From Planctomycetales bacterium 4572_13 (GTDB taxonomy: Bacteria; Planctomycetota; Phycisphaerae; Sedimentisphaerales; Anaerohalosphaeraceae): 32,616 nucleotides of DNA. The notes below the pieces were generated by a model. That model searched no databases. It saw only the letters and a list, made by a program, of their open reading frames with translations, and was not told where the DNA came from. This document shows positions 25,164-32,557 of this stretch, piece by piece; positions within the stretch are counted from its first letter, which is position 1, and every line of letters begins with the position of its first letter. Location: NCBI GenBank assembly GCA_002084585.1, contig NBLM01000010.1:1-32616 (forward strand), given 5' to 3'. Made by a program: the position numbers and the translations under genes.

Positions 25164-25868
25164 TTACCCATAGCTGATGCCGCGGACGAAATACAGTGCA
25201 TTCAGGGCCAATAGATGAATTGGACCAAAGATACGGCCCATGACCATCCACGCGATTAAGATGCCGAACATCCGCAGGGTCGGATGCGACATCAGTTGTC
25301 GGTATTTGTAGAGCATTTCACCCTTGAAGACAAACTCCCCGATGGCCATTCCATCCAGCGGCGGCACAGGGATCAGATTAAATACCAACAGCACCAGATT
25401 CAGCGTAAACAGGATGCTAACCAGAACCGCCAGTCCCATCGGAAAGCCATCGGCGTTGGCTTCGACAACGGTTGTAAAACCGAGCTTCTCCGGCGGACAA
25501 AACAGCCCCGCCGCGATGCCAAGGTGAATCAGCAAACCCGCGAGAACAATCAACGCCAAATTCGCCGCCGGGCCGGCCAGCGACATCATCGCTGCCTGCT
25601 TGGGATGCGCTCGCGACCAGTATGGATCATACGGCGTACTGGCCCAGCCGATCATCCACCCGGCTCCGACAAACGACAGCAGCGGCACGACAATCATCCC
25701 GACCGGCGACCGCTGAATATGCGGCACCGGATTCAGCGTCGCCAGGCCATGATGGGCCGCCGTGTGGTCACCATATAAATAACCCACAAACGCATGCGCA
25801 TACTCATGCAGCACCACGGAAAAAACAAACACAATATACCACAAAATACACAGCTGTAACGGTTCCAA
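25164..25868 (-). CDS. M50 family (site-2-type) membrane metalloprotease
   Basis: 234 residues with about five or six TM helices. The zinc motif HEYAH (H21, E22, H25) sits in the first helix and the third ligand motif is NLIPVPPLDG (164-173, D172), as in SpoIVFB/rhomboid-independent M50B proteases. The intervening MSLAGPAANLALIVLAG helix is typical. There is no PDZ or CBS domain, so this is the minimal form. These enzymes cut substrates within the membrane; the substrate is unknown. The start is a TTG at 25868 with AAGGAG (25875-25880) 6 bases away, and no ATG fits. Possible minus-strand promoters lie in the adjacent transposase remnant (TTGATA, 17 bases, TAAGAT). Confidence 0.9.
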   Translation of the reverse strand: MEPLQLCILWYIVFVFSVVLHEYAHAFVGYLYGDHTAAHHGLATLNPVPHIQRSPVGMIVVPLLSFVGAGWMIGWASTPYDPYWSRAHPKQAAMMSLAGPAANLALIVLAGLLIHLGIAAGLFCPPEKLGFTTVVEANADGFPMGLAVLVSILFTLNLVLLVFNLIPVPPLDGMAIGEFVFKGEMLYKYRQLMSHPTLRMFGILIAWMVMGRIFGPIHLLALNALYFVRGISYG

Positions 25869-25905
25869 ATGCGACTCCTTTTTTTAATTAGGGACAAGGG
25901 GGGTG

Positions 25906-25934
25906 TTGAAAAAGCCCCCTGCATCCAGTATAAT
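25906..25934 (+). promoter_or_regulatory. Near-consensus promoter reading into the transposase remnant
   Basis: TTGAAA (25906-25911), a 17-base spacer and TATAAT (25929-25934). A hairpin (AGGGGG/CCCCCT, 25897-25920) overlaps it. It points toward the IS1634 fragment and, beyond it, ppdK. Confidence 0.5.
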
Positions 25935-25941
25935 ATCATCT

Positions 25942-26451
25942 TACATTAACCCAAGAGTAATATCAAGCACGGAGGTTGATACTGCCAATATCCGCGTTGA
26001 GAATCAGTTGGACTTTGGCAGACCATGGCTCGCGTTGCAACTGATACATAAACTCAAGTTTGATGAATTACTCGAAACGGTAATACCGCAGGGAAGGGAG
26101 GAGATACCATGGTCGAAAATGGCACTGGTACTTGCGATATGTCGGCTGTGCAATCCCTCAAGCGAGCTTTATATTGCTGAACATTATTATAAGAGTACCG
26201 CTATGCCGGAGCTATTGGGTGTACCGTCAGAAAAGGTTTATGATGAACGGTTGTATCGTGCATTGGACAAACTTCTACCTCACAAAAAAGTTTTGGGGAA
26301 ACATTTAAAGGCCCGTCTCAGCAGTCTGTTCGGCTTGAAGTATGATTTATTGCTGTACGATGTTACCAGTACATATTTTTCCAGCCAAGTCCCCGAATGT
26401 CATAAATGCCATATAGCGTTTCGCAAAATCGCCGAAAAACCAATGAGATGA
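25942..26451 (+). pseudogene. IS1634-type transposase fragment
   Basis: The open frame from 25903 covers about 182 codons. The segment from roughly 25942 to 26385 translates to DFGRPWLALQLIHKLKFDEL, ICRLCNPSSELYIAEHYYKS, EKVYDERLYRALDKLLPHK and LLLYDVTSTYF, typical of the internal region of IS1634/IS4-superfamily DDE transposases; YDVTSTYF normally continues with a Glu/Gly-rich catalytic stretch. Here it breaks off after STYF and runs into about 20 unrelated codons. The N-terminal roughly 90 residues and the C-terminal two-thirds with the remaining catalytic acids are absent, so it is inactive. No terminal inverted repeats or target duplication are visible. It separates the M50 gene from ppdK and may be an old insertion scar. 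Confidence 0.8.
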
Positions 26452-26625
26452 CAACTACCGCACTATCCAGAACTGCCCCAATATCACCTCGCCCAATCGC
26501 TCTAACTCTCGCTAAAATAACACCTTGTCCCACATAATCCCGCGCACGCTCGGCCAATCCCGCACACATCCGCTGTGCGCCATCTTGCATTTCGTTCTAC
26601 ACCCGATGCAATATATTTTTCGGTG

Positions 26626-26654
26626 TTGACATTGAGCGGCTTTGGGTCTATAGT
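26626..26654 (+). promoter_or_regulatory. Strong promoter of ppdK
   Basis: TTGACA (26626-26631), exactly 17 bases, then TATAGT (26649-26654): five of six matches in the -10 and a perfect -35. Transcription should begin near 26661, giving a leader of about 120 bases before ppdK. This is one of the best promoters in the window. The rest of 26452-26782 has no supportable gene apart from two mini-ORFs in the leader. Confidence 0.75.
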
Positions 26655-26782
26655 CCACACTCATTTTATGCGACTACGGAAAATTACTGCGCATATGAGA
26701 CCCGATTCTGTATAAGGTCGGGGACAAAAAATATGAAAATTACGAAATTTTAACCGTTAAAACGCTACAGGAGAGTTACGAA

Positions 26783-29533
26783 ATGGCAAAGAAGACAGCT
26801 ACTAAAAAAACAGCGAAGAAAAAAACTGCTAAGCGGGTGTATTTCTTCGGCAACGGAAAAGCCGAAGCAAATGCGAAGATGAAAGAATTGCTCGGCGGCA
26901 AAGGGGCTAACTTGGCCGAGATGAGCAGATTGGGCGTTCCGGTTCCTCCGGGATTTACCATCTCAACCCAGACCTGTCATGACTTTAATAAGCTCGGCCA
27001 AAAATGGCCCCGCGGCCTCAAGGTCGAAGTCGAGAAAAATGTAGCCAAGCTCGAAAGAGCCATGAAAGCCAAGTTCGGCGATCCAAAGAAGCCGCTGCTG
27101 GTTTCGGTTCGTTCCGGCGCTGCTGTTTCGATGCCGGGAATGATGGACACCGTCCTGAACCTGGGCCTTAATGATGATGTCGTCGCTGGTATCATCAAAA
27201 AGACCGGCAACCCCCGCTTTGCGTATGACATTTACCGCCGCTTTATCGATATGTTCGGCGATGTCGTAATGGGCTGTCATCATGAAAAATTTGAGCACGC
27301 CATCGATGCCGCTAAGAAAAAGGCCAAGGTTGCTAACGACAACGAACTGTCCGCAGATCAATTGAAAGCCGTTGTTGATGATTACAAGAAGATTTACAAA
27401 AAAGAAATCGGCAAGATGTTCCCGCAGAATCCGATAGATCAGTTGACACTGGCCGTTAATGCCGTCTTCGGAAGCTGGGACATTCCTCGTGCTGTTAAGT
27501 ACCGCAAACTGAACGACATCACCGGCCTGCTTGGCACGGCGGTCAATGTTCAGGCGATGGTCTTTGGCAACATGGGCGACGACTGCAGCACAGGCGTATG
27601 CTTTACACGAAACCCCAGCACCGGTAAGAAAGAATTTTACGGCGAATACCTCATCAACGCCCAGGGCGAAGATGTTGTCGCCGGTATCCGCACACCGCTG
27701 GACCTCAAGCATCTCAAGAAAGACATGCCCAAGGCCTACAAAGAGCTGACCGCGCTGATGACCCGGCTGGAAAAGCATTATAAAGATATGCAGGATATGG
27801 AATTCACCGTTCAGGAAGGTGTCCTGTACATCCTGCAGACCCGTAACGGCAAACGGACCGCCGAAGCGGCCGTTCAGATCGCAGTTGATATGGTCAAAGA
27901 AAAAGTGATCAAGCAAAGCGATGCTGTGATGCGGGTAACACCCAAACAGCTTGACCGTCTGCTGCATCCGCATTTCGACGCCAAGGCCACCCGTAATGTC
28001 ATCACCACCGGTCTTCCGGCTTCTCCAGGAGCGGCGGTTGGACAGGTTGTCTTTGACGCTGACACTGCTGAACAGTGGCGTGACAAGGGCAAAAAGACCA
28101 TTCTCGTCCGCATCGAAACCAGCCCCGAAGACATCGGCGGCATGGACGCGGCGGTTGGCATTCTGACCCAGCGCGGCGGAATGACTTCGCACGCGGCGGT
28201 GGTTGCTCGCGGAATGGGCAAATGCTGCGTAGCCGGTTGCGGCGACATGACCATCAATTATAAAGCCAAAAAGTTCACCGTCGGCGGTAAAACAGTCAAA
28301 GCCGGCGACTGGATCAGCTTAGACGGTTCACTCGGCCAGGTCATTCTCGGTCAGGTCCCGACCGTTGAGCCAAAACTCGCCGGTTCGTTCGGACAGTTCC
28401 TGAAGATGTGCGACAAGTTCCGCACGCTGGGCGTTCGCACCAATGCTGACACGCCGGGCGACAGCAAACGCGCCCGCGACTTCGGCGCCGAAGGCATCGG
28501 CCTGACGCGAACCGAACATATGTTCTTCGAGGGCGAACGCATCTGGCCGGTTCGTGAGATGATTCTCGCTGCCGATGACTATGCGGCCCTGCTGACCGGC
28601 CTGGCAGACACCCGCGATAAAAAGGAAGCCGCCGCTCTGAAGAAACAGTATGGCGGAGCCAAAAAACAGTTTGAGGGTGCATTGAAGAAATTGCTGCCCT
28701 ATCAGCGAAAAGACTTTGTCGGCATCTTCAAGGCGATGGCCGGCCTGCCGGTAACGGTGCGTCTGTTAGATCCTCCGCTGCATGAGTTCCTGCCGCAGGA
28801 AGAAAAGAACCAGAAAGAAATGGCCAAACGGCTGAAGATCAGCCCGAAGGTCGTTAAAGAGCAGGTCGAGGCCCTACACGAATTCAACCCGATGCTCGGC
28901 CATCGCGGCTGTCGCCTGGCGATCACCTATCCGGCGATCTACCGGATGCAGGTGCGGGCGATCATGGAAGCGGCTCTGCAGGTCAAAAAGTCCGGCAAGA
29001 AAGTCCTGCCGGAAATTATGATCCCGCTGGTCGGTTCGATCGAGGAATTGGCGATCATCAAAGCCGATGTCATCGACGAGATCGAACAGGTCTTCAAGGC
29101 CAAAAAAGCCAAGATGCCGTATATGATTGGTACGATGATCGAGGTCCCGCGGGCAGCATTGACTGCTGACGAAGTGGCGACCGAGGCGGAGTTCTTCAGC
29201 TTTGGTACCAACGACCTGACACAGATGACGATGGGCTTTAGCCGCGATGATGCGGGCAAGTTCCTCGGCGAATATGTCAAACAGGGCATCTATGCGGTTG
29301 ACCCGTTCCAGGCATTAGACCAAAGCGGTGTCGGCAAGCTCGTTGAGGTCGGTATTCAGCTTGGCCGGACTACTCGTCCAAAGTTGAAAATCGGTATTTG
29401 CGGCGAGCATGGCGGCGAGCCGAGCAGCATCGAGTTCTGCCACAAAGCGGGCATGAACTATGTAAGCTGTTCTCCGTTCCGCGTACCCATTGCACGACTG
29501 GCCGCCGCACAGGCCGCCATCAAGAACAAGTAA
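26783..29533 (+). CDS. ppdK: Pyruvate phosphate dikinase
   Basis: 916 residues against about 874 in the classic bacterial enzyme. It interconverts pyruvate, ATP and phosphate with PEP, AMP and pyrophosphate. After a Lys/Ala/Thr tail (residues 2-17) the family start RVYFFGNGKAEANAKMKELL leads into the ATP-grasp domain. The phosphohistidine domain has GGMTSHAAVVARGMGK with H470 (H455 in Clostridium symbiosum). The PEP/pyruvate TIM barrel ends in CGEHGGEP with C873 (C831 in C. symbiosum). The offset grows from about 15 to about 42, so besides the tail there is an insertion of about 27 residues near 597-637, rich in Ala, Lys and Gly. AGGAGAG precedes the ATG. It has its own promoter and terminator, and supports pyrophosphate-linked glycolysis or gluconeogenesis. 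Confidence 0.96.
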   Translation: MAKKTATKKTAKKKTAKRVYFFGNGKAEANAKMKELLGGKGANLAEMSRLGVPVPPGFTISTQTCHDFNKLGQKWPRGLKVEVEKNVAKLERAMKAKFGDPKKPLLVSVRSGAAVSMPGMMDTVLNLGLNDDVVAGIIKKTGNPRFAYDIYRRFIDMFGDVVMGCHHEKFEHAIDAAKKKAKVANDNELSADQLKAVVDDYKKIYKKEIGKMFPQNPIDQLTLAVNAVFGSWDIPRAVKYRKLNDITGLLGTAVNVQAMVFGNMGDDCSTGVCFTRNPSTGKKEFYGEYLINAQGEDVVAGIRTPLDLKHLKKDMPKAYKELTALMTRLEKHYKDMQDMEFTVQEGVLYILQTRNGKRTAEAAVQIAVDMVKEKVIKQSDAVMRVTPKQLDRLLHPHFDAKATRNVITTGLPASPGAAVGQVVFDADTAEQWRDKGKKTILVRIETSPEDIGGMDAAVGILTQRGGMTSHAAVVARGMGKCCVAGCGDMTINYKAKKFTVGGKTVKAGDWISLDGSLGQVILGQVPTVEPKLAGSFGQFLKMCDKFRTLGVRTNADTPGDSKRARDFGAEGIGLTRTEHMFFEGERIWPVREMILAADDYAALLTGLADTRDKKEAAALKKQYGGAKKQFEGALKKLLPYQRKDFVGIFKAMAGLPVTVRLLDPPLHEFLPQEEKNQKEMAKRLKISPKVVKEQVEALHEFNPMLGHRGCRLAITYPAIYRMQVRAIMEAALQVKKSGKKVLPEIMIPLVGSIEELAIIKADVIDEIEQVFKAKKAKMPYMIGTMIEVPRAALTADEVATEAEFFSFGTNDLTQMTMGFSRDDAGKFLGEYVKQGIYAVDPFQALDQSGVGKLVEVGIQLGRTTRPKLKIGICGEHGGEPSSIEFCHKAGMNYVSCSPFRVPIARLAAAQAAIKNK

Positions 29534-29560
29534 CATTGTTCAAGCAAACGCAACACCAAA

Positions 29561-29590
29561 GGGTGTGCCAGAAATGGCACACCCTTTTTT
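29561..29590 (+). terminator. Strong Rho-independent terminator of ppdK
   Basis: A perfect 10-bp stem GGGTGTGCCA/TGGCACACCC with a GAAA loop (29561-29584), then six T (29585-29590), 27 bases after the ppdK stop. Confidence 0.92.
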
Positions 29591-29628
29591 CATTGGATAT
29601 TGCTTATTGTAGATTGTATAATGGAGAT

Positions 29629-29895
29629 ATGATACAAAAAGCAGCTACATTACCCACAGACACATCGAAAGAAGCCGCAGAAGTACAAGCCGAGGCCCTC
29701 CGGCGTATGGGGCTGTCCGGCCGGGCCGAATTGACAATGCAGCTTTGCGATAATCTTCGCGAAATCACCAAAGCAGGCATCCGCCATCGCCACCCGGACT
29801 ATACCGACCAGCAAATTACACAGGCCTACCTGCGGCTGATCCTCGAATCCGAACTGTTCCAACAGATTTTTCCAAATTGTGAGATTTTAGTATGA
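29629..29895 (+). CDS. Small protein paired with a nucleotidyltransferase, possible antitoxin or partner
   Basis: 88 residues, start at the ATG at 29629 with GGAG at 29623-29626; the longer upstream frame overlaps ppdK and its terminator and is rejected. The protein is helical: RRMGLSGRAELTMQLCDNLR, then GIRHRHPDYTDQQITQAYLR and LILESELFQQIFP. I know this type of short protein mainly as the upstream partner of a minimal nucleotidyltransferase gene, but it has no settled function. Its stop overlaps the next start (ATGA at 29892-29895), so the two are translationally coupled and probably act together. A TATAAT (29617-29622) abuts the Shine-Dalgarno, so a transcript could begin almost at the ATG. 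Antitoxin or regulator is a guess from gene order only. Confidence 0.65.
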   Translation: MIQKAATLPTDTSKEAAEVQAEALRRMGLSGRAELTMQLCDNLREITKAGIRHRHPDYTDQQITQAYLRLILESELFQQIFPNCEILV

Positions 29896-30452
29896 CGGGT
29901 CAAAACGCATTTCTTGAGCGCATCATCAATGCACTTGAGGATGCGAACATCCCCTATATGATTTCCGGCTCAATCGGTAGCAGCTTTCACGGCCAGCCGC
30001 GAGCAACCAATGACGCCGATATTGTCATTGACCCAACCGTACAACAACTATCCGTTTTTATTGAATCGCTGGGGCCGGAGTATTATGTGAGCAAAGAAGC
30101 AGCCCAACAGGCAATCCAAAATCGTTCCATGTTCAATGTAATCGATATTCAGCTTGGCCACAAAGCGGACTTGATTGTCCGAAAAGACCGACCCTATAGT
30201 CAGCAAGAGTTTTTAAGAAAGACGCGTGCAAATTTTCTGGGAATTGACACCTATGTTCTTTCGCCGGAAGATTCAATTTTAAGCAAACTTGAATGGAGCA
30301 AAGGCCGTCAATCCCAAACACAATTCAAAGACGCCTTGGGTGTGCTGATAGCTCAAAAAGATGCGCTAGATTTTGACTACCTGAAAAAATGGGCAAAAGA
30401 ATTGGGCATTGAGGATACCCTCAAAAATCTTTTTGAAGAAGCCATTTCATAG
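29892..30452 (+). CDS. Minimal nucleotidyltransferase (AbiEii-like/DUF6036-like)
   Basis: 186 residues. A polymerase-beta-type nucleotidyltransferase core is suggested by SGSIGSSFHG (25-34), NDADIVIDP (40-48, with D41/D43 as metal ligands) and the later strand KADLIVRK, probably giving the third acidic residue. The tail motif SPEDSILSKLEWSKGRQSQ followed by FKDALGVL is typical of this group. Relatives occur in toxin-antitoxin and phage-defence pairs such as MNT/HEPN and AbiE, where the enzyme adds nucleotides to a protein or tRNA. No HEPN partner is seen; the co-encoded protein is the 88-residue one overlapping its start. A defence or toxin role is therefore an inference, and a housekeeping modification role is also possible. 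Confidence 0.75.
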   Translation: MTGQNAFLERIINALEDANIPYMISGSIGSSFHGQPRATNDADIVIDPTVQQLSVFIESLGPEYYVSKEAAQQAIQNRSMFNVIDIQLGHKADLIVRKDRPYSQQEFLRKTRANFLGIDTYVLSPEDSILSKLEWSKGRQSQTQFKDALGVLIAQKDALDFDYLKKWAKELGIEDTLKNLFEEAIS

Positions 30453-30522
30453 GCAGACGGTCGGCCCGATTTTGACCGGCACACTTTCTAAGCGTAAACG
30501 ACGCCGGCGGAAACAAAAATAA

Positions 30523-31488
30523 ATGATCGATTATTTAGATTTTTTTACATATCTGAAAACAACCGAATTAGGTGATTTCGCACAAGCGATTCACAGGACT
30601 ATGGAATCGGCGATGCGGGAGTTGTCGCATGGGGATTTGGGCCGGTGGTGCGGGGCGATTGAGGGGATGCCGGAGGGAACGGTTTCTGAAATTGACTTAG
30701 CAAACGATACGATAACGGTTGCGGGCGATATGGATGCTGCAAAACGAGCGACTCTCAAGCAGCATCTAAAAGAGCTTTGTCCATGGCGGAAAGGGCCGTT
30801 TGATCTGTTCGGGGTCCACATCGATACCGAATGGCGATCGGATTTGAAGTGGGCACGGCTTAAGGATCATATTGACTTACAAGATGAACGCGTCCTCGAT
30901 GTCGGCTGCGGCAACGGGTATTACCTGTTTCGGATGCTGGCCGCCGGGGCGAGGGCCGCCGTGGGGGTCGATCCGACCCTGTTGAGTGTGATGCAGTTTC
31001 ACGCGGTCAATCGCTATGCGAGAACCCACCGTGCCGCCGTTTTGCCGCTGGGGGTGGATGCCGTTCCGGCGGACTGCGGCTGCTTTGATACGGCGTTCTC
31101 AATGGGGCTTCTCTATCACCGCCGCGATCCGAAAGAACATCTCAAACAGCTGCACGGCTTTGTCAAGCCCGGCGGCCGGGTGGTGCTGGAAACGCTCGTG
31201 TTGGATACCGACAAAGAAGAATGGCTTGTCCCAAAGGAGCGTTATGCGAAAATGCGCAATGTTTGGGCCATCGCCTCGCCGGGGCTTTTGCAGAAGTGGC
31301 TCACCGATTGCGGCTTTGAAAATGTGCAGGTGATCGACCTCACCCAAACAACCTCAACCGAACAGCGAAAGACCGACTGGATGACCTTCGAATCGCTCGC
31401 CGACTTCCTCGACCCCGCCGATAACACCCAAACCATCGAGGGCCACCCCGCCCCAGTCCGCGCCATCCTGACCGCACAAAAACAATAG
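30523..31488 (+). CDS. cmoB: tRNA U34 carboxymethyltransferase CmoB
   Basis: 321 residues, the normal CmoB length. CmoB transfers a carboxymethyl group from carboxy-SAM to 5-hydroxyuridine at the wobble position of tRNAs. Signature parts: LCPWRKGPFDLFG (85-97) and DTEWRSDLKW (101-110), which are specific to CmoB rather than other methyltransferases, then SAM motif I VLDVGCGNGYY (124-134) and VGVDP (147-151), with MGLLYHRRDP and FVKPGGRVVLET later. The C-terminus carries MRNVWAIASP and RKTDWMTFESL, also CmoB-like. Its partner CmoA, which makes carboxy-SAM, is not in the window. There is no strong Shine-Dalgarno. It follows the nucleotidyltransferase by 70 bases and may be read from the same or its own promoter. 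Confidence 0.92.
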   Translation: MIDYLDFFTYLKTTELGDFAQAIHRTMESAMRELSHGDLGRWCGAIEGMPEGTVSEIDLANDTITVAGDMDAAKRATLKQHLKELCPWRKGPFDLFGVHIDTEWRSDLKWARLKDHIDLQDERVLDVGCGNGYYLFRMLAAGARAAVGVDPTLLSVMQFHAVNRYARTHRAAVLPLGVDAVPADCGCFDTAFSMGLLYHRRDPKEHLKQLHGFVKPGGRVVLETLVLDTDKEEWLVPKERYAKMRNVWAIASPGLLQKWLTDCGFENVQVIDLTQTTSTEQRKTDWMTFESLADFLDPADNTQTIEGHPAPVRAILTAQKQ

Positions 31489-31590
31489 ATTATCACAAAC
31501 ACAGTCAATCTATTGTCGAAATATTGTCCGATAACTTCGGTTTTTTGTGTGCGGGGACCGCTGTTTCTTCCCAGAGAAAGTATTATTTTC

Positions 31591-31619
31591 TTGAAATACG
31601 ACAAGGAAAATGGTATAAT
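31591..31619 (+). promoter_or_regulatory. Extended -10 promoter of the dockerin-cyclophilin gene
   Basis: TTGAAA (31591-31596), 17 bases, TATAAT (31614-31619), with TG one base before the -10 (TGGTATAAT). The predicted start near 31626 lies after the ATG at 31622, which rules out that ATG for this transcript. Confidence 0.75.
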
Positions 31620-31660
31620 GAATGCGTCTTTTTTGTATGCGAATACCTTGGGGGTCTAAA

Positions 31661-32557
31661 TTGAAAATCTTTGTTGCTGTAACAATCCTTTGTTTGTTCT
31701 CGCTAACTGCGTTTTCGGCGGGGCTGGATGTGGGTGATATCAATCAGGATAGGCGTGTGGATTTTCAAGACTTCGCTTATCTCGCCACCGACTGGCAGGA
31801 ATACACGACGCGGTCGGATATAACCTCCGATGGGGTTGTCAATGGTTACGACTTGTTGCTGCTGGCTGAGGATTGGCTAAAAACAACCCATCCAGACAAT
31901 CCCGAAGTAACCCTGCACATCACCGGAGCCGTTAACGGGACCATCGTCGTCGAACTGTATGCTGACGAAGCCCCCGTTTCAGTTGAAAACTTTCTGGATT
32001 ATGCAGAGACCGGTTTCTATGACGGGTTGATTTTTCATCGTGTGATGAAGGATTTTATGGTTCAGGGCGGCGGCTTCGATACGGACCTCGTTAAGAAAGC
32101 TCCCGGCGAATCAATTATCAACGAAAGCTCCAACGGCCTGTCGCATCTTCGCGGAACCCTTGGGATGGCTCGAACATCGCAACCTCATTCGGCAACTTCG
32201 GAGTTTTTTATCAATCATATGGACAACGCTTTTCTCGATCGCGCCCCCATTGTCTATGACGGACAGAACAATGCTTACATTAAATACGGTTATTGTGTAT
32301 TTGGCAAAGTACTTAGCGGGATGGATGTTGTTGACGCGATTGCCGCCGTGGATGTACACTATGTAAACGAAAACTTTGAAACTGTTCCCATCGACGATGT
32401 GATTATCCAAAGTGCTGTCATTACACGCGACGCGCCTGTCTGTGCGGAAAAGCTCGAAGGGGATGTGAACGGCGATTGCAGTGTAAATCTCGCTGATTTT
32501 GCCAAGCTTGCCCAGAACTGGCTGGTGTGCAATTCGATTACTTCCGTCTGCAATTAA
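31661..32557 (+). CDS. Secreted cyclophilin-type peptidyl-prolyl isomerase with dockerin-like repeats at both ends
   Basis: 298 residues from a TTG at 31661. GGGGG lies 6 bases upstream, the promoter start rules out the ATG at 31622, and this start gives a clean signal peptide (KIFVAVTILCLFSLTAFSA). An ATG at 31637 is the alternative. Mature order: two dockerin-like calcium repeats (GDINQDRRVDFQDFAYLATD, 25-44, and SDITSDGVVNGYDLLLLAED, about 52-71), a cyclophilin domain (about 84-256) and one more repeat (GDVNGDCSVNLADFAKLAQN, 267-286). Cyclophilin active-site residues are present: FHRVMKDFMVQGG gives R127, F132, M133 and Q135, and EFFIN gives F183. The Trp of cyclosporin-sensitive forms is Phe here (NAFLD). 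It should act outside the cytoplasm, perhaps docked to other proteins. No cohesin is visible nearby. Confidence 0.92.
   Translation: MKIFVAVTILCLFSLTAFSAGLDVGDINQDRRVDFQDFAYLATDWQEYTTRSDITSDGVVNGYDLLLLAEDWLKTTHPDNPEVTLHITGAVNGTIVVELYADEAPVSVENFLDYAETGFYDGLIFHRVMKDFMVQGGGFDTDLVKKAPGESIINESSNGLSHLRGTLGMARTSQPHSATSEFFINHMDNAFLDRAPIVYDGQNNAYIKYGYCVFGKVLSGMDVVDAIAAVDVHYVNENFETVPIDDVIIQSAVITRDAPVCAEKLEGDVNGDCSVNLADFAKLAQNWLVCNSITSVCN

Noticed and set aside
26363-26590. 75-codon minus-strand ORF after the transposase remnant
   Set aside because: It contains a hydrophobic stretch, but it spans the break point of the IS1634 fragment, has no clear family match and no ribosome site. It may be a remnant of another gene but cannot be supported.
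26963-28192. 409-codon minus-strand ORF inside ppdK
   Set aside because: Antisense shadow of the strongly conserved dikinase; no recognisable motif and no Shine-Dalgarno.
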